Counted from the stretch's first letter, positions 1-6,232 are shown. The stretch: 6,367 nucleotides of DNA from an uncultured Desulfomonile sp. (GCA_937915285.1 CALDNG010000450.1:1-6367); one strand, 5' to 3'. The notes: generated from the letters alone by a model not told the origin. Numbers and translations: made by a program.

Positions 1-612
1 TTCAGCTAGTGACTGACTCAACAAACTGACCTTTTGCTGCGCCTTTTCAATGCCCATGGACATACATGACATAATTGCATTGACACCATTCTCGACAAGT
101 TGTTCGATATTTTCTTTTTCGAAATGTTCCGAGAAGTCACTCAGCACGAAAGATTCCGGAGCCACACCTAGTGGAGGTCGGCCAACACCGATTCTGACAC
201 GGATAAAGTCCTTGAACCTTAGCGAATCGACAATCGACCTAACCCCTCTATGGCCACCATCGCCACCACCTTTTTTCAGCCTGATTTTTCCGAAACCCAG
301 ATCCATGTCGTCATGGACGACGATTAGATTTTTATAATCAAGATATTTTCTGGAAGTGAAATGGACGACGGCCTTGCCACTCAGGTTCATGAATGTTAGG
401 GGCTTCATTAGAAACATGGTTCGGTTGGAATCCCTCATCTCGGCAAATTCGTAATTACCTTTGAGAAGTTTCCAGGTGAGTCCAGACTTTGTGGCCATAC
501 TATCGAGAACCATAAAGCCGATGTTGTGCCTGTTTCTTGCGTAAGCCGGGCCGGGGTTTCCAAGACCAACAATCAAATAAGAACTGGATTGTCTTTCCGA
601 ATCAGAATTCAA
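1..612 (-). CDS. pth: Peptidyl-tRNA hydrolase (Pth), 3' end cut by window edge
   Basis: Cytoplasmic esterase that frees tRNA from peptidyl-tRNAs dropped by stalled ribosomes. The minus-strand frame is open for 204 codons and runs off the left edge without a stop; Pth is usually about 185-205 residues, so little is missing. Family motifs are clear: LIVGLGNPG (N19), NRHNIGF (catalytic His, H29), TFMNLSG (N76), VVHDDMDL (D101) and the glycine-rich GGDGGHRGV. These match N10, H20, N68 and D93 of the E. coli enzyme. The position matching E. coli N114 is Arg (R122); I believe this variant occurs in other bacterial Pths. No ATG fits the N-terminus. I chose TTG at 612-610 because AAGG lies 7 bases upstream; it adds about 12 residues before LIVGLG. 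A TTG at 576 is the alternative but has no good ribosome-binding site. Identification is secure, the start less so. Confidence 0.95.
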   Translation of the reverse strand, partial: MNSDSERQSSSYLIVGLGNPGPAYARNRHNIGFMVLDSMATKSGLTWKLLKGNYEFAEMRDSNRTMFLMKPLTFMNLSGKAVVHFTSRKYLDYKNLIVVHDDMDLGFGKIRLKKGGGDGGHRGVRSIVDSLRFKDFIRVRIGVGRPPLGVAPESFVLSDFSEHFEKENIEQLVENGVNAIMSCMSMGIEKAQQKVSLLSQSLAE

Positions 613-613
613 T

Positions 614-847
614 ATGTTACCTTCAAAAAAGAGTTTCGGTAAACGTCACCACATTGCAACAACTGGTTCAGTTTCTTTAGTGACGGGGCAATCAATATTT
701 TTTATAGGCCGCCTGTCTCATCTTGTGGTGACAATGGATGGACGGGAATTTACAACAAGACCACGGAACCTGTCTAGTGCTGAGGATCGGATTATGGTCG
801 ATTCCCAAGTTCCAGAGATCAAGTGGCTGAACGTTTTGGAGCCATAG
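614..847 (+). CDS. Doubtful small ORF (77 codons) between pth and the zincin gene
   Basis: Not recognised. The frame is open from 581 and its first ATG is at 614, two bases from the divergent pth start and overlapping the leader that carries the pth ribosome-binding site. It ends with TAG at 845-847, directly abutting the ATG of the next gene, as in translationally coupled pairs. The ATG at 614 has no convincing ribosome-binding site. An internal ATG at 734 is preceded by GGTGACA and would leave a 37-residue peptide. No signal peptide, membrane segment or motif is visible. The stretch must also hold the promoters for pth and for the zincin-kinase pair, which favours chance. I lean towards non-coding. 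I saw no promoter here good enough to list; the best boxes match about 4 of 6 bases. Confidence 0.25.
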   Translation: MLPSKKSFGKRHHIATTGSVSLVTGQSIFFIGRLSHLVVTMDGREFTTRPRNLSSAEDRIMVDSQVPEIKWLNVLEP

Positions 848-1219
848 ATGAGTGGGATTTTCTACTTGAATATAAGAAAAGCGTTGAAAAGTCTCCCTGA
901 GGAATTCAGGGATCGCTTGACAGGCGTTGAAATAGTAGTAGAGGACTTTGCTGATGATGAAACCTTGAGGTCCATGGAAATTGATTCACCCTGGAATCTG
1001 CTTGGACTTTACACTGGTGTTCCCATGGACAAGAAAAGCCTTTTTTACCTTAGTCCCTTGCCCGAAAGAATATATCTTTACAGAAAGCCCATTATTCTGG
1101 CATCCAGGAGTCGTGACAACCTCTATGAAACAATTAGGAGCGTTTTACTCCACGAGATTGGGCATCACTTTGGATTCGACGACGATGAACTTGAGGAAAT
1201 GGAAGGCAGAAAACTTTGA
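848..1219 (+). CDS. Small zincin-like metallopeptidase family protein (PF06262/DUF1025 type)
   Basis: A 123-residue single-domain protein with the zinc-protease core HEIGHHFGFDDDEL near its C-terminus. H102 and H106 would bind zinc and E103 would be the catalytic base, with an acidic stretch (D111-D113) just after. The LLGLYTGVP segment (51-59) and the RIYLYRKPI strand (74-82) also fit this minimal-zincin family, whose members are short, cytoplasmic and mostly of unknown substrate. There is no signal peptide or membrane segment. The start is well supported: GGAG at 838-841 lies six bases before the ATG. The stop overlaps the TTG start of the downstream histidine kinase (TTGA), so the two are probably co-translated. 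Any functional link with the kinase is inference. Family assignment is confident; proteolytic activity and substrate are not known from sequence. Confidence 0.87.
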   Translation: MSGIFYLNIRKALKSLPEEFRDRLTGVEIVVEDFADDETLRSMEIDSPWNLLGLYTGVPMDKKSLFYLSPLPERIYLYRKPIILASRSRDNLYETIRSVLLHEIGHHFGFDDDELEEMEGRKL

Positions 1220-3477
1220 AAAAAGCGGCGTCTGAAGAGTTTGAGACTCAGAAACGGAGGCGGGAGATTTTTGTCGCCGTAGCGGCCTCGATACTTATCG
1301 GTCTGATCTTTTATTACGAGTCCGAAGTCGCAAAATCTTCAGAACACATACCTTTTGGTAGTCATCTGCTGGTTTTTGCCCTACTGACGGTTGTGACACT
1401 GCTGCTGATTCTGGTGATATTCTTTCTAATAAGAAATCTGTTCAAACTGGTGTTTGAGAGACGCCGTAAGGTTCTGGGATCAAATCTTAAAACTAGATTG
1501 ACCCTCGCTATGGTGGCGTTAACCCTGATCCCGACCGTAGTTCTTTTTATTGCAAGCGCGGGGGTCTTGCAAAACACGATTGAGAGCTGGTTCACCACCC
1601 AGGTGGAAGATTCCCTGCAGTCGGCTCTTTTCATTGCCCAGGCTTTCTATCAGAATGCATCGGAGAGGGCTATTGAAAGTGGATCGCAAATCTCGAAAGC
1701 TATCCTTGAAAACAGGCCATCCGATTTACATAAGCTTAGGAATTTTGTCCTGGATCAATCCCCGACCTGGCTCAGTTCCATGGGTCTGGGAGCAATCCAG
1801 TTTAATTATGCAGACGGCTCGTCCTCGTTTTCACTGAAATCTCCGCTTTTAAAGGATGTCAATGTTCCTTCACCCAATCAGAGTTTCGTAAAAATTGGAT
1901 TACAGGGTGAACAGACATCCATGATCATCGGAGTTGAGAATGGCGGAGACATTGTCAGGGGCGTGAGCCCACTTCGTATAAATGAATCACGTCCCCCGGT
2001 GGGCGCAATTATCACGGACTATTACATTCCTACATCGCTCTCCGGAAGATTGTTCGGAATAACCTCGGCCTTCGGTGACTATCAGGAAGTTCGCAGAATG
2101 AAAGGTCCGATCAAGACGACCTACATTCTGGTTCTGCTCATGGTCGCTTTACTGGTAATTTTCATCGGCTTCTGGTTTGGACTGAGCATGGCCAGGGATA
2201 TCACCGATCCTATACAGAACCTGGCTGAGGGAACAGCGAGGATCGCGTCGGGAGACCTGGATGTAAACCTGGATCCAGCCGGTGAGGATGAACTCGGACA
2301 GCTAGTGAGTTCATTCAACAAAATGTCCTCTGACCTACGAAGGAGTCGCGATGAGTTGATTCGCGTCAACCAGGACCTTGATAGCAGGCGAAAATACATG
2401 GAAGCGGTCCTGACTAACATAGCCGCTGGGGTGCTCGCCCTAGACGGTGACAACAGGGTGACAACTGCAAACGAATCAGCTATCAAACTCTTGAAACTCA
2501 GCAAACAGAACCTCATAGGTGAGAACCTGCTAAGAAAATTACCGCAGGAAGCTTCAGATTCACTTGATCAAATTCTCGCTGATCTCTATCTGTCCCCGGA
2601 AGGCGCAATAGAGCGACGTCTAAAAATCTCATTTCCAGAGAAAGTTATCACGTTAATATGCTTTGGAAACATCTTAAAGGATGAAAATGGTAGTGTTATC
2701 GGGGTGGCTCTAGTTTTTGAAGACCTTACATATCTGGTAAAGGCCCAACGAATGGCCGCCTGGAGAGAAGTTGCACGAAGAATCGCTCATGAAATAAAGA
2801 ATCCGCTAACACCCATACAGCTTAACGCCCAGAGGGTTCGTAGAAGATACCTGGAAATGCTTGGTCCGGACGGGGCGACACTCGACCAATGCACAAAATC
2901 AATCATCAATCAGGTAGAGCAGCTCAAAAATATGGTAAATGAGTTTTCCAAATTCGCCAGAATGCCAACTGCAAATCCGACCCCAACCAATCTGAACGAT
3001 CTAATCAGGGAGGTGGGATCCCTGTATGAGTCCGGAAATGATAAGATAAAATTTTATTTTGAATTGTCCGACAAGCTTCCAGTCATCGATCTGGACAGGG
3101 AGCAGATCAAACGGGTAATGGCCAATCTTTTTGACAATTCTGTTTCCGCGCTTGGGGATGACGGATACGTCAAGGTCGTGACAAACTTCGATCAGGTTTT
3201 GTCCATAGCTACAATAGAAGTGATAGATAACGGCAAGGGCGTACCTATTCCTGACAGGGACCGAATTTTCGATCCCTACTTCACTCGCAAGAAAGGTGGA
3301 ACAGGTCTAGGGCTAACTATAGTAAGCGCTATTGTCTCCGATCATAACGGCTTCATTCGCGTCAGGGACGGAGATAACGGAGGCGCGTGCTTCGTAATCG
3401 AGCTACCAGTTAAGAGAAGTTTTACGTCATCCATCGTATTTCAGGATTCTCTGTCCAGCAAAAACCTGACCGCTTGA
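1216..3477 (+). CDS. NtrY-like membrane sensor histidine kinase
   Basis: A 753-residue kinase with NtrY architecture. Membrane helices lie at about 17-35, 48-73 and 93-116, followed by an extracytoplasmic region (about 118-300), a fourth helix (302-325), HAMP (326-382), a PAS-like domain (about 393-505), HisKA and a HATPase domain. The phospho-acceptor is H525 in AHEIKNPLTP. ATP-binding motifs are N641 in the N box (NLFDNS), D671/G673 in the G1 box (DNGKG), FDPYFTRK, and GGTGLGL (694-700). All catalytic motifs are intact. NtrY kinases normally phosphorylate NtrX-type sigma-54 activators and respond to nitrogen status or redox; the signal here cannot be read from sequence. The start is TTG, overlapping the stop of the zincin gene, with GGAAGG at 1201-1206. 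The first in-frame ATG is codon 97 and would delete two helices, so TTG is needed. No response regulator follows, which is unusual for ntrY. Confidence 0.92.
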   Translation: MKKAASEEFETQKRRREIFVAVAASILIGLIFYYESEVAKSSEHIPFGSHLLVFALLTVVTLLLILVIFFLIRNLFKLVFERRRKVLGSNLKTRLTLAMVALTLIPTVVLFIASAGVLQNTIESWFTTQVEDSLQSALFIAQAFYQNASERAIESGSQISKAILENRPSDLHKLRNFVLDQSPTWLSSMGLGAIQFNYADGSSSFSLKSPLLKDVNVPSPNQSFVKIGLQGEQTSMIIGVENGGDIVRGVSPLRINESRPPVGAIITDYYIPTSLSGRLFGITSAFGDYQEVRRMKGPIKTTYILVLLMVALLVIFIGFWFGLSMARDITDPIQNLAEGTARIASGDLDVNLDPAGEDELGQLVSSFNKMSSDLRRSRDELIRVNQDLDSRRKYMEAVLTNIAAGVLALDGDNRVTTANESAIKLLKLSKQNLIGENLLRKLPQEASDSLDQILADLYLSPEGAIERRLKISFPEKVITLICFGNILKDENGSVIGVALVFEDLTYLVKAQRMAAWREVARRIAHEIKNPLTPIQLNAQRVRRRYLEMLGPDGATLDQCTKSIINQVEQLKNMVNEFSKFARMPTANPTPTNLNDLIREVGSLYESGNDKIKFYFELSDKLPVIDLDREQIKRVMANLFDNSVSALGDDGYVKVVTNFDQVLSIATIEVIDNGKGVPIPDRDRIFDPYFTRKKGGTGLGLTIVSAIVSDHNGFIRVRDGDNGGACFVIELPVKRSFTSSIVFQDSLSSKNLTA

Positions 3478-3492
3478 CAATCGTCAGTCAGG
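3460..3492 (-). terminator. Likely intrinsic terminator of yedF, inside the kinase 3' end
   Basis: Read on the minus strand, CCTGAC (3492-3487) pairs with GTCAGG (3470-3465). An inner TGAC/GTCA stem (3486-3483 with 3478-3475) closes a gatt loop, leaving a four-base agcg bulge on the 3' side. A run of five T (3464-3460) follows at once. This is a plausible rho-independent terminator for yedF. Its stem includes the yedF stop codon (3484-3486) and the T-run lies in the last codons of the kinase gene. Read on the plus strand there is no T-run after the hairpin, so it probably does not terminate kinase transcripts. Confidence 0.55.
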
Positions 3493-4110
3493 AGAAATCA
3501 CTTTTGTCGCTTTCTCCAGGCTTTCTATGACTTCATACATGGTGGTAGTCCTGCCAACAACCAGCTTGTCCTCGACCTGGTAATGGTTCAGACAGGTTCC
3601 GCAAGACAGGACTTCCACCCCCTTGTCTATCAGCATACCTATGGCTTCGGTGGCCTCATCATCAAGGGTCGTTAATTTGACTCCAGAGTTTATGAATATC
3701 ATCCTCCACGGCGTGAAGTTCATGTCAATCAATGTGCGCAGAAACCCCCGGATGAGTTTTCGGCCCAACTCATCATCGCCAGACCCCATGAAACAGCTTC
3801 CCACATATACGACCAGTTTGGATTCACTGGGGGATTCGGATGATTCGCAAATGATCGTCCCAGGAATCGTGACCGGGGTGCTCCCCTCGGTCCGGAACGC
3901 TTCGATTTCATAATGTTCAGGGGACAGTTCCCGGACTTTTGATTCGAATCCCTGGTTTGTCAGGAAACGACAAACATTCTCACGGGATATCGTGTTGTCC
4001 ACTATTACTAGGTATCTGTCAGAGCCGGAACTCTCAATAGATTTTTTTGTCAACAGAACTGGTTGTGGGCAACTCAGGCCTCTCGCGTCTATTTCAATAG
4101 TTCTCTCCAT
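3484..4110 (-). CDS. yedF: YedF family protein: TusA-like domain fused to a DsrE-like domain
   Basis: A 208-residue cytoplasmic protein. Residues 1-70 are a TusA/SirA-like sulfur-carrier domain with DARGLSCPQPV, C14 being the expected persulfide/selenide-bearing cysteine. Residues about 97-205 are a DsrE/YchN-like domain with VYVGSCFMGSGDDELG (C106) and LSCGTCLNHY (C170, C173). This two-domain arrangement and length match the YedF proteins that co-occur with selenium-utilisation genes. The biochemical role is unproven, and no selD, selA or selenoprotein gene is in this window. I place the start at ATG 4110: GGAGAGGG at 4122-4115 lies just upstream and the TusA domain begins at once. An in-frame TTG at 4173 would add 21 residues without homology and lies only about 15 bases downstream of the promoter -10 box. 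The gene converges on the kinase, with 6 bases between stop codons, and diverges from proC. Confidence 0.9.
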   Translation of the reverse strand: MERTIEIDARGLSCPQPVLLTKKSIESSGSDRYLVIVDNTISRENVCRFLTNQGFESKVRELSPEHYEIEAFRTEGSTPVTIPGTIICESSESPSESKLVVYVGSCFMGSGDDELGRKLIRGFLRTLIDMNFTPWRMIFINSGVKLTTLDDEATEAIGMLIDKGVEVLSCGTCLNHYQVEDKLVVGRTTTMYEVIESLEKATKVISPD

Positions 4111-4142
4111 CAGTCCCTCTCCAACACCTCGCTCAGCGTCTT

Positions 4143-4170
4143 TTGAAAATTCAGGCATTCCAATTTTATT
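4143..4170 (+). promoter_or_regulatory. Possible weak promoter for proC
   Basis: TTGAAA (4143-4148, five of six) followed after 16 bases by TTTATT (4165-4170, four of six) could start plus-strand transcription near 4177, leaving a leader of roughly 200 bases before proC. It lies within the yedF leader on the other strand, so the two transcripts would overlap at their 5' ends. The region is AT-rich and the match could be chance. Confidence 0.25.
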
Positions 4171-4187
4171 CAATTTGCCTCTATGTC

Positions 4188-4215
4188 ATGATAGTATTAT
4201 TTAAGACGGTGTCAA
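4188..4215 (-). promoter_or_regulatory. Sigma-70-like promoter for yedF
   Basis: On the minus strand, TTGACA (4215-4210, perfect -35) is followed after 16 bases by TATCAT (4193-4188, five of six to the -10 consensus). Transcription would begin near 4181 and give yedF a leader of about 70 bases before the ATG at 4110. This is the strongest promoter match I found in the window. Confidence 0.6.
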
Positions 4216-4358
4216 ACCCAGACGTCGTGACCATCACTTCAACTATTGCAGAACCGGATATCAAAAAACAGTTCAAACTTAGTCCGGGAGATATTTTTTC
4301 GAATTTGAATTCGCCCTGGGTCGCAAGGAGGAACCGGATCATTGAACCAGTCGTGTGA
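4188..4358 (+). CDS. Doubtful small ORF just upstream of proC
   Basis: Not recognised. The frame ends in TGA at 4356-4358, sharing bases with the proC ribosome-binding site GAGGGAG (4357-4363), an arrangement typical of tightly packed operons. Possible starts are ATG 4188 (57 codons including the stop) and GTG 4209 (50 codons including the stop). Neither has a convincing ribosome-binding site, and both lie within or against the yedF promoter on the opposite strand. The peptide is mostly polar, without signal peptide, membrane segment or cysteine motif. It may be a short leader peptide coupled to proC, the remnant of a lost gene, or a chance frame. I favour chance or remnant. Confidence 0.25.
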   Translation: MIVLFKTVSNPDVVTITSTIAEPDIKKQFKLSPGDIFSNLNSPWVARRNRIIEPVV

Positions 4359-4373
4359 GGGAGTTACAAGAAC

Positions 4374-5177
4374 TTGAGATCAATATCAATAATGGGAACA
4401 GGCGCCATGGGTTCGGCTATCATGGCGGGTCTGATTCAGTCCGCTCAGGCTGAACCTTCAAACATAAGAGTCTACGACGTTTCGCGTCCGCGTCTTGATC
4501 AGGCGCATAAAGAATTCGGTGTTCAGGTTGTTAACAAACCTGAACAATTACTGGAAGGTCATACCGGAATTCTGCTTCTGGCTGTAAAACCGCAACACAT
4601 GGATGAGGCGCTAAAGAGCCTGGGAAGCTCATTAAATGAAGGGGTGCTGGTCATTTCAATCGCAGCGGGGGTGACTTCCGAGTTCATACTTTCCAGGCTT
4701 GGTGCAAAAACCCGATTGATAAGGTCCATGCCTAATGCCGCCGCCATGGTCCGCCAAAGCGCCACTGCCATTTGTAAGGCTGGCGGAGCGACAGATCACG
4801 ACATTCAACTTGCCACCGAATTCTTTGCCAGCATCGGTCAGGTTGTGGTGGTGGATGAGAAATTAATGAACGCCGTGACTGCGCTGTCGGGAAGTGGACC
4901 GGGTTATCTGTTCGCAATAATGGAAGCGCTTACAGATGGAGGGGTTTTGGCCGGTCTCAGCAGGGACGTTTCCAGAAAGCTCACCCTTCAAACAGTGATA
5001 GGGGCCGCAACAATGGCCCTGGACTCAAAATTATCTTTCAGTCATTTAAAGGACCAGATCACCTCTCCAGCAGGAACAACCATCTCAGGTCTGCAGGTCA
5101 TTGAAAGGGCCGGCCTGAGAGGGATAATCATGGACGCTGTAGAGGCCGCCAAACGAAGAGCAGACCAACTGATGTAG
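4374..5177 (+). CDS. proC: Pyrroline-5-carboxylate reductase (ProC)
   Basis: Reduces 1-pyrroline-5-carboxylate to L-proline with NAD(P)H, the last step of proline synthesis, in the cytoplasm. The 267-residue length is normal for the family. The Rossmann nucleotide-binding loop is MGTGAMG (7-13), with AVKPQ at 70-74 and RSMPNAA at 117-123. The C-terminal helical dimerisation and substrate domain holds SGSGPGY (172-178) and the ProC signature region DQITSPAGTT (227-236). All expected motifs are present. The start is TTG at 4374, which places the first beta strand (RSISIMG) correctly; GAGGGAG at 4357-4363 lies ten bases upstream, a slightly long spacing. The first ATG, codon 7, would cut into the Rossmann fold. 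The gene is divergent from yedF. I found no hairpin terminator after it, so it may be co-transcribed with the next plus-strand gene, about 90 bases on. Confidence 0.95.
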   Translation: MRSISIMGTGAMGSAIMAGLIQSAQAEPSNIRVYDVSRPRLDQAHKEFGVQVVNKPEQLLEGHTGILLLAVKPQHMDEALKSLGSSLNEGVLVISIAAGVTSEFILSRLGAKTRLIRSMPNAAAMVRQSATAICKAGGATDHDIQLATEFFASIGQVVVVDEKLMNAVTALSGSGPGYLFAIMEALTDGGVLAGLSRDVSRKLTLQTVIGAATMALDSKLSFSHLKDQITSPAGTTISGLQVIERAGLRGIIMDAVEAAKRRADQLM

Positions 5178-5269
5178 AAATTTTTTGGGATTGACTTATA
5201 AACCGCCTGGTCGAATGAAAACAGCAGTGTGTATTGCAGGAAGAAGACATCGACCAGATTGAGGTGACA

Positions 5270-5722
5270 ATGTTTACTAAGGCTATATCAAAAGAGACAG
5301 TGTCAGAGTTGATGGAATTGAACTCCGTCGATGCTTTGAAACTATTCCTGTCCGATGTCGGGGCCTCTGTCTACGATGAATCGCCGGAATTCACACTCAG
5401 GGACGCCCTGGTTCTCAAGCTGGCCGGCAGCCTGCTTCGGGTTGGGGTAGATTGCTCCAAGGCCCTTAGCTATGCTGAGGCCGTTTTAGGGTATCACATG
5501 GCAAAAGGATGGAATGAGTTTCAAAAACTTATTGAAGACGGCAATCAGGACCTATTCTGCCTAATTGAGGATAACCAGTTAGCTAGGATATTTGTCAGAG
5601 GTAGGGATGATGGCCGGGAATTTGATGTCGGCGCAGTCAAACCGGTGCTGTTGCCAACGACGCGTTGCGAAGTAAATGTGGGTAGGGCCGTCAGGCCGGT
5701 CATGTACAGGGCAACACGATAG
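5270..5722 (+). CDS. Hypothetical protein with possible MerR-like helix-turn-helix
   Basis: I do not recognise a named family. The protein is 150 residues from ATG 5270. This start is preferred because AGGTGA lies just upstream; an in-frame TTG at 5234 would add 12 residues but has no ribosome-binding site. Residues about 41-75 (FTLRDALVLKLAGSLL, then VDCSKALSYAEAVL) look like the two helices of a MerR-type DNA-binding fold, where a helix beginning FTLRD precedes a turn at RVGVD. The rest is mixed, with a helical region at about 72-100 and a basic C-terminal tail ending MYRATR. There is no membrane segment or signal peptide. It follows proC on the same strand after 92 bases. TTGACT at 5191-5196 could be a -35 box, but the -10 candidate 17 bases on (AATGAA) is poor. 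Coding status is likely; regulator function is inference. Confidence 0.65.
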   Translation: MFTKAISKETVSELMELNSVDALKLFLSDVGASVYDESPEFTLRDALVLKLAGSLLRVGVDCSKALSYAEAVLGYHMAKGWNEFQKLIEDGNQDLFCLIEDNQLARIFVRGRDDGREFDVGAVKPVLLPTTRCEVNVGRAVRPVMYRATR

Positions 5723-5810
5723 AGACCGCTACGTCAAGAAAATCATTCCGATTTACTAATGGACTATCGAGCCTGTGACCTCACATGCCGCAATAGTTCT
5801 GGATAAAGGG

Positions 5811-5844
5811 CCAAAAGACGGTCAGCCTTACGAATAACCTGACC
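5811..5844 (-). terminator. Intrinsic terminator of the secreted small protein gene
   Basis: On the minus strand, GGTCAG (5844-5839) pairs with CTGACC (5825-5820). An inner TTA/TAA stem (5837-5835 with 5830-5828) carries a TTCG tetraloop, and the T-rich tail gTCTTTT follows. The hairpin begins 12 bases after the gene's stop codon, the expected place for a rho-independent terminator. On the plus strand no T-run follows, so it would not serve the upstream convergent gene. Confidence 0.6.
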
Positions 5845-5856
5845 TGAATGCGTCGC

Positions 5857-6144
5857 CTACTTTGAACATCCCCTGATATTGATTGCCTGAAGAACGGACT
5901 GTAACTGTTTGTTAGCGGTTTCTTTTCTCATCTTATAATTCTTAACGTTTGTCATTGAGCCGCTCTCCAGGGCAGACCCCAGCATTATGTCCACAGTTTT
6001 TAAATCCTCCTGAAGGTTCTGGGCCATTCTCATCAATTCCGGACAACTCTTGACTATAAGTTCCTCTGAGACCGCTGAAGCCGGTGAAGCTGAAAATAAC
6101 GCAGCCAGAAGACATAGAGCCATGACAAAACTTTTTATAGCCAT
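5857..6144 (-). CDS. Small secreted protein of unknown function
   Basis: Not a family I recognise. The 95-residue product starts with a clear Sec signal peptide: basic MAIK, a hydrophobic core (FVMALCLLAALF) and a likely cleavage after ASA at residue 24. The cysteine in the core (C11) does not sit in a lipobox, so a soluble exported protein is more likely than a lipoprotein. The mature part is about 71 residues, charged and mostly helical by composition, with exactly two cysteines, C34 near its start and C93 near its end. They could form a disulfide that staples a helical hairpin. The start is supported by GGGAG eight bases before the ATG. The gene stands alone on the minus strand with its own terminator and an AT-rich upstream region with repeats. 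Export is confident; function is unknown. Confidence 0.8.
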   Translation of the reverse strand: MAIKSFVMALCLLAALFSASPASAVSEELIVKSCPELMRMAQNLQEDLKTVDIMLGSALESGSMTNVKNYKMRKETANKQLQSVLQAINIRGCSK

Positions 6145-6173
6145 CTAACATTCTCCCATGCAACATTATGATT

Positions 6174-6205
6174 CTTATCATAAACTAGAGTTACCTTATC
6201 ATAAA
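6174..6205. repeat. Two direct copies of an 11-base element, possible operator
   Basis: CTTATCATAAA occurs at 6174-6184 and again at 6195-6205, exactly 21 bases apart, which is two turns of the helix. Each contains the odd palindrome TTAT-C-ATAA. A weaker copy, TTATAATAC, lies at 6211-6219. Placement upstream of the secreted-protein gene, with one copy over its putative -10 box, suggests a binding site for a dimeric regulator. The repeat is seen directly; the operator role is inferred, and AT-rich sequence raises the chance of coincidence. Confidence 0.5.
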
Positions 6206-6232
6206 ATATGTTATAATACAATGTTATGTCTA
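6203..6232 (-). promoter_or_regulatory. Possible promoter of the secreted small protein gene
   Basis: On the minus strand, TAGACA (6232-6227, five of six to the -35 consensus) is followed after 18 bases by TATTTT (6208-6203, four of six). Transcription would begin near 6196 and give a leader of about 50 bases. The region is so AT-rich that other -10 choices exist nearby, for example TATTAT, so the exact boxes are uncertain. Confidence 0.3.

Noticed and set aside
50..337. 95-codon plus-strand frame.
   Set aside because: It lies entirely antisense to pth, whose motifs are unmistakable; its composition is that of a shadow frame.
661..673. Small palindrome AACTG-gtt-CAGTT in the gap after pth.
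   Set aside because: Only five base pairs with no T-run and no second copy nearby; expected by chance.
981..1235. 84-codon plus-strand frame overlapping the zincin gene.
   Set aside because: Alternative frame of the zincin, whose HEIGHH motif and ribosome-binding site identify the true frame.
2121..2516. 131-codon minus-strand frame.
   Set aside because: Antisense to the HAMP and PAS part of the kinase; Ser/Arg-rich shadow composition and no independent support.
5942..6181. 79-codon minus-strand frame overlapping the secreted protein.
   Set aside because: Shares the strand with a gene that has a clear signal peptide, ribosome-binding site and terminator in another frame; it has none of these.
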